From the NCBI RefSeq assembly GCF_001311885.1, contig NZ_BBCE01000008.1, forward strand, positions 56,340 to 120,339: 64,000 nucleotides of DNA. The letters are read 5' to 3'. Below, piece by piece: positions 61,407 through 64,000 of this stretch. Source of the DNA: Syntrophomonas palmitatica JCM 14374 (GTDB taxonomy: Bacteria; Bacillota; Syntrophomonadia; Syntrophomonadales; Syntrophomonadaceae). A model generated the notes under the pieces. It searched no databases, was not told the DNA's origin, and saw nothing but the letters and a program-made list of their open reading frames with translations. Position 1 is the stretch's first letter, and each line of letters begins with the position of its first letter. The position numbers were made by a program, and so were the translations under genes.

Positions 61407-61505
61407 GTGTCGAGGGGACGGTTCTCAGTGTCGAGGGGACGGTTCTCTTGACACTTTTTATCTTTATAGACCAAAAAGGTGTCAAGAGAACCGTCCCCTC
61501 GACAC
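61407..61505. repeat. 27-bp perfect inverted repeat plus extra direct copy
   Basis: Left arm 61428-61454 begins GTGTCGAGGGGACGGTTCTC and ends TTGACAC; the right arm 61479-61505 is its exact 27-base reverse complement, separated by 24 A/T-rich bases. A further 20-base direct copy of the outer part lies immediately to the left at 61407-61426. Matches the AACCGTCCCC...GACAC type of dispersed REP-like sequence. It lies between ribF and the rpsO promoter and could terminate ribF. Confidence 0.8.
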
Positions 61506-61628
61506 TTTTGATTGTATGTGCGGCTATAAATCTAAACAGTTTCCTGCTTTGGAGCGAGGATTTGAACGCCGGGCAAACTTATTATGGAGTAAAAGCCCTG
61601 TGTCCATGGTAATAAAATACCAGATTGA

Positions 61629-62558
61629 TCATTGCTGGTCTCCATCTATCACACTCTGCCGGTCGCGGGCGATTTGCGCCATGAGTTCCTCTGCCCCGTT
61701 GAACTTCTTTTCATCCCTGATTTTATGTAGGAAGAATAATCTCACCTGGCGGCCGTATAAATTTCCCTCGAAATCTATTAGATGCGCTTCTACGCAGATG
61801 GGATAATCGGCGTGAAAGGTGGGCTTGTTGCCAATGTTGACTGCGGCTTTATAAAGCTGGCCGTCAATTTCAGCCCGGGCGGCATAGACCCCGCGGCTGG
61901 GAATGCTTAAATCAGCGGGTACAGCCAGGTTGGCAGTAGGAAAGCCAATGGTAAAACCACGTTTTTCACCTTCCACTACAATGCCCTCTATCATAGGATA
62001 ATAACCCAGGAGCTTGCCGGCTGATTCTATTGCCCCGTTTTCTAAATAACTGCGGATTAAACTGCTTGATACTACTTCCCCGTCCAGTTCCACCGCCGGT
62101 ACAATCTGCACAGTAAAGCCATATTCCCGGCCCATTTCCTGAAGCATCTCAGCAGTCCCTGATCCCTTGTGGCCGAAGGTATAATTGAAACCCACGGCAA
62201 TATGCTTAACCCCCATTATGTTTACCAGGAGCTTTTCAACAAATTCACGGGGAGATGTTCTGGCCATTTCCATAGTAAAGGGATGATAAATTAGCAGCTC
62301 CAGCCCCAGGTTTTCCAGCAATTCAGCTTTGCGTTCAGCGGTAACCAGTAGTTTGGGAGCGCGTTCCGGGTTCAGCACCCGCGAGGGATGCGGTTCAAAA
62401 ATGAAAGCCGCGGAAACAGCGCCGTAATTATGAGCCTCATCAACCAGACCCTTGATTAACCGGCTATGCCCGTGGTGAACGCCATCAAAGTTGCCTAAGG
62501 CCAAAAACAGCGGTCTCTCGCTTTTACGATATTGTTCTAGTCCGTTAATAATCTGCAT
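61629..62558 (-). CDS. ribF: Bifunctional riboflavin kinase/FAD synthetase
   Basis: Makes FMN and then FAD. N-terminal nucleotidyltransferase domain with ALGNFDGVHHGHSRLI (residue 18 on) and FNYTFGHKGSGTAE; C-terminal riboflavin kinase domain with KRGFTIGFPTANLA and VYAARAEIDG. ATG at 62556-62558 lies behind AGAGG; the frame is open two codons more. 309 aa, normal. Preceded by truB as in most Firmicutes (truB-ribF-rpsO). Confidence 0.95.
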   Translation of the reverse strand: MQIINGLEQYRKSERPLFLALGNFDGVHHGHSRLIKGLVDEAHNYGAVSAAFIFEPHPSRVLNPERAPKLLVTAERKAELLENLGLELLIYHPFTMEMARTSPREFVEKLLVNIMGVKHIAVGFNYTFGHKGSGTAEMLQEMGREYGFTVQIVPAVELDGEVVSSSLIRSYLENGAIESAGKLLGYYPMIEGIVVEGEKRGFTIGFPTANLAVPADLSIPSRGVYAARAEIDGQLYKAAVNIGNKPTFHADYPICVEAHLIDFEGNLYGRQVRLFFLHKIRDEKKFNGAEELMAQIARDRQSVIDGDQQ

Positions 62559-62603
62559 ATCCAACCTCTTATATGATAAATCAATTAATTATAATCACAA
62601 GTC

Positions 62604-63542
62604 TCACCGTTGACACAAATTCAGAGTCAAATGCAGAAATTGAGTTACACCAAACCCAAGACTAACGGGTCGTAAAATTTGCTTTTCGGCAACGTAACAA
62701 ATGTTGCCTATGGCAATCAATTGATTCTTCGGCGTATATATTCTCATTTCTCCTGCCGGCAATTCCTGCGGCCAAAAAAAGACTCCCGCCATGCAAAATT
62801 GTATTTACCTGGTCATCATTTTGCAATACCAATTCGGGCAGGTGGCCCAGAGGGTAATCCAAAGGCTGCAGTGCGCGGGCTATGTTTTCTCTGCCCGGTT
62901 TGAGTTCATCCAGAGGATAAGCATCTTCTATTTTAAAAGCACCGGAATGCGTCCGCCGCAGCTCTGATAAAAACGCTCCCGTGCCCAGGGCCTGACCTAT
63001 ATCGTGACAGAGAGTCCGTACATAAGTTCCTTTGGAACAAGAAACCTCGATTTTAACACGAGGCAAATCGCCTTCTGTATCTATTGCCAACAATTTCAGA
63101 GCATATATCTCTGCCTGGCGTGGAGTTCTCTCTACTTCTATACCCTGCGCGCCAGTTCATACAACCGTTGCCCCTGATAGTGCACGGCGGAATACATAGG
63201 CGGAAGCTGGCTGATAACTCCGGTAAAGCGCTGCAGCAGTTCTAATAAACCCTGGTGTGAAAACGAGGTTTGCCCGGTGTAGCTGATCTCTCCCCAGGCA
63301 TCCTGGGTATCAGAGACTCCTCCCAGAGTCATTACTGCACAGTAGCTTTTGGTTTCTTCACCCAGAAACGGCAGTAAACGCGTGGCTGCCCCCACTGCCA
63401 GCGGCAAGACCCCGCTTGCCATGGGGTCTAGAGTACCCAAATGACCCATCCTGGTCTTTTTAGGAAAGACTGGTCTTAAGCTGCGCAGTACGTCAAAAGA
63501 AGTTATGCCCACCGGTTTATCTATATTTAAGAAGCCATGCAA
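62604..63542 (-). CDS. truB: tRNA pseudouridine-55 synthase (two frame breaks)
   Basis: Makes pseudouridine 55 in the tRNA T loop. NIDKPVGITSFDVLRSLR, catalytic aspartate in GHLGTLDPMASGVLPL (about residue 40), then KIEVSCSKGTYVRTLCHDIG and a C-terminal PUA-like end. Frame breaks: near 63145 one base is missing (joining ELARR to GIEVERTPRQ region) and at 62774-62780 a run of seven T has one T too many; repaired, the end reads GGSLFWPQELPAGEMRIY and continues to a stop at 62604, about 312 aa. TTG start adjacent to the nrnA stop. Confidence 0.93.
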
Positions 63543-64000
63543 TCAGGCCATCACGTCCTTTGCCGCCTCTAGAACCAGGCTCATTACTTCACTAAGGTTC
63601 CCCTTCTGGCGGGCGCCGGCGGCTTGTTTATGGCCTCCGCCCCCAAAGCGACGGGCTAATTCCGCAACATCGATGCCGGGTTTGGAACGAAAGCCTATCT
63701 TAATCATATTCGGTTCCACTTCTCTGAATAATAGAGCTATCTCCACCCCTTCCACAGAACGGGCGTAGTTAATGATACCCTCGGGATTAATATCCAAAGC
63801 CTCTATTTGTTTTAATTCATCATAGGTTAAAGTCATCCAGGCAGCGCGTCCATCGTCACTAAAGCACATACTGTTCAGGGCCCGGCCCAGCAGAAGTATT
63901 TCCGCGCGGGATTTAGTTTCAAACAGATTTATACGCGCCTGATCAATATTGGCTCCGTTATCCAGCATTTCAGCTGCGGCCCTGAGACTGGCCCCGGTGG
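63543..64000 (-). CDS. nrnA: Bifunctional oligoribonuclease/PAP phosphatase, C-terminal part
   Basis: C-terminal portion of a DHH/DHHA1 phosphoesterase that degrades nano-RNA and 3'-phosphoadenosine 5'-phosphate. The DHHA1 signature RFGGGGHKQAAGAR is present near the end, and IALLFREVEPNMIKIGFRSKPG precedes it. The frame stays open to the window edge (TGASLRAAAEMLDNGANID), so the N-terminal DHH domain lies outside. The stop TGA abuts the truB start, in the rbfA-nrnA-truB-ribF order usual for Firmicutes. Confidence 0.9.
   Translation of the reverse strand, partial: TGASLRAAAEMLDNGANIDQARINLFETKSRAEILLLGRALNSMCFSDDGRAAWMTLTYDELKQIEALDINPEGIINYARSVEGVEIALLFREVEPNMIKIGFRSKPGIDVAELARRFGGGGHKQAAGARQKGNLSEVMSLVLEAAKDVMA

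Noticed and set aside
61150..61485. Minus-strand 111-aa open frame between ribF and rpsO
   Set aside because: It runs through the rpsO leader, its promoter and part of the inverted repeat, has no ribosome-binding site and no protein-like composition.
61530..61610. Sequence resembling a tRNA T arm (GTTCAAATCC) after ribF
   Set aside because: The T stem does not pair beyond one or two bases, and no acceptor, D or anticodon arms can be found.

Overview
The window reads as a chromosomal segment of an endospore-forming, low-to-mid GC member of the Firmicutes (Clostridia). Sporulation genes (dipicolinate synthase dpaA/dpaB, SpoIIP, an alpha/beta-type SASP, TepA/YlzJ, YlxY, YmxG and YmxH homologues) sit beside PyrR-type attenuators, strong AGGAGG Shine-Dalgarno sites, many TTG/GTG starts, an S-layer-homology protein and PyrK/PyrD-type pyrimidine genes. 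The gene set fits a Syntrophomonas-like anaerobe, but that genus-level guess is inference only.

Layout. 0.2-10 kb (minus strand): a QueG-like Fe-S protein, then tepA-ylzJ, RNase J, dapA, dapG, asd, dpaB, dpaA and dapB, i.e. the lysine/DAP/dipicolinate block in Bacillus-like order. 10-13 kb: an unknown helical protein and, on the plus strand, the ribosome-rescue factor Rqc2. 13-19.5 kb: the pyrimidine operon pyrR-pyrB-pyrC-pyrK-pyrD-pyrF-pyrE with one PyrR attenuator before pyrR and a second before pyrB. 19.6-28.3 kb: rluD, lspA and a tight operon of a GT4 glycosyltransferase, two GH57 enzymes, a methyltransferase and an MBL-fold hydrolase (alpha-glucan metabolism). 28.4-37 kb (plus): ahcY, spoIIP, a very large SLH/FecR surface protein, an MFS exporter and tRNA-Arg(CCG). 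37-50.7 kb: a mixed region (VTT membrane protein, hydrolase, chemoreceptor, Lon-like protease, CorA with a coupled 40-aa ORF, DUF47 protein, radical SAM protein, SASP, MgtC, guaB). 50.4-64 kb (minus): ymxH, dut, ymxG, dacF, ylxY, vanW-like, a two-component system module, pnp, rpsO, ribF, truB and nrnA (cut by the window end).

In Bacillus the series rpsO-pnpA-ylxY-ymxG-ymxH-spoVFAB-asd-dapG-dapA-rnj-tepA is contiguous. Here it is in the same order and orientation but split by about 40 kb between ymxH and dpaA, and by a 3-kb two-component module between pnp and ylxY.

A caution for every user: at least 15 single-base frame breaks fall in 11 otherwise intact genes, several of them normally indispensable (rnj, dapG, truB, spoIIP, ahcY). 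Most are repaired by restoring one base in a short homopolymer, so they look like sequencing errors rather than pseudogenes. Those genes are annotated over their full reconstructed spans.

The most interesting non-routine signals are the methyltransferase locked inside the alpha-glucan operon, 11-bp-spaced response-regulator boxes upstream of two small membrane proteins beside a two-component system flanked by a duplicated terminator, a hairpin that would bury the spoIIP ribosome-binding site, a 40-aa ORF coupled to corA, and apparent CTG starts for pnp and a hydrolase. I saw no CRISPR array, complete insertion sequence, prophage or rRNA.
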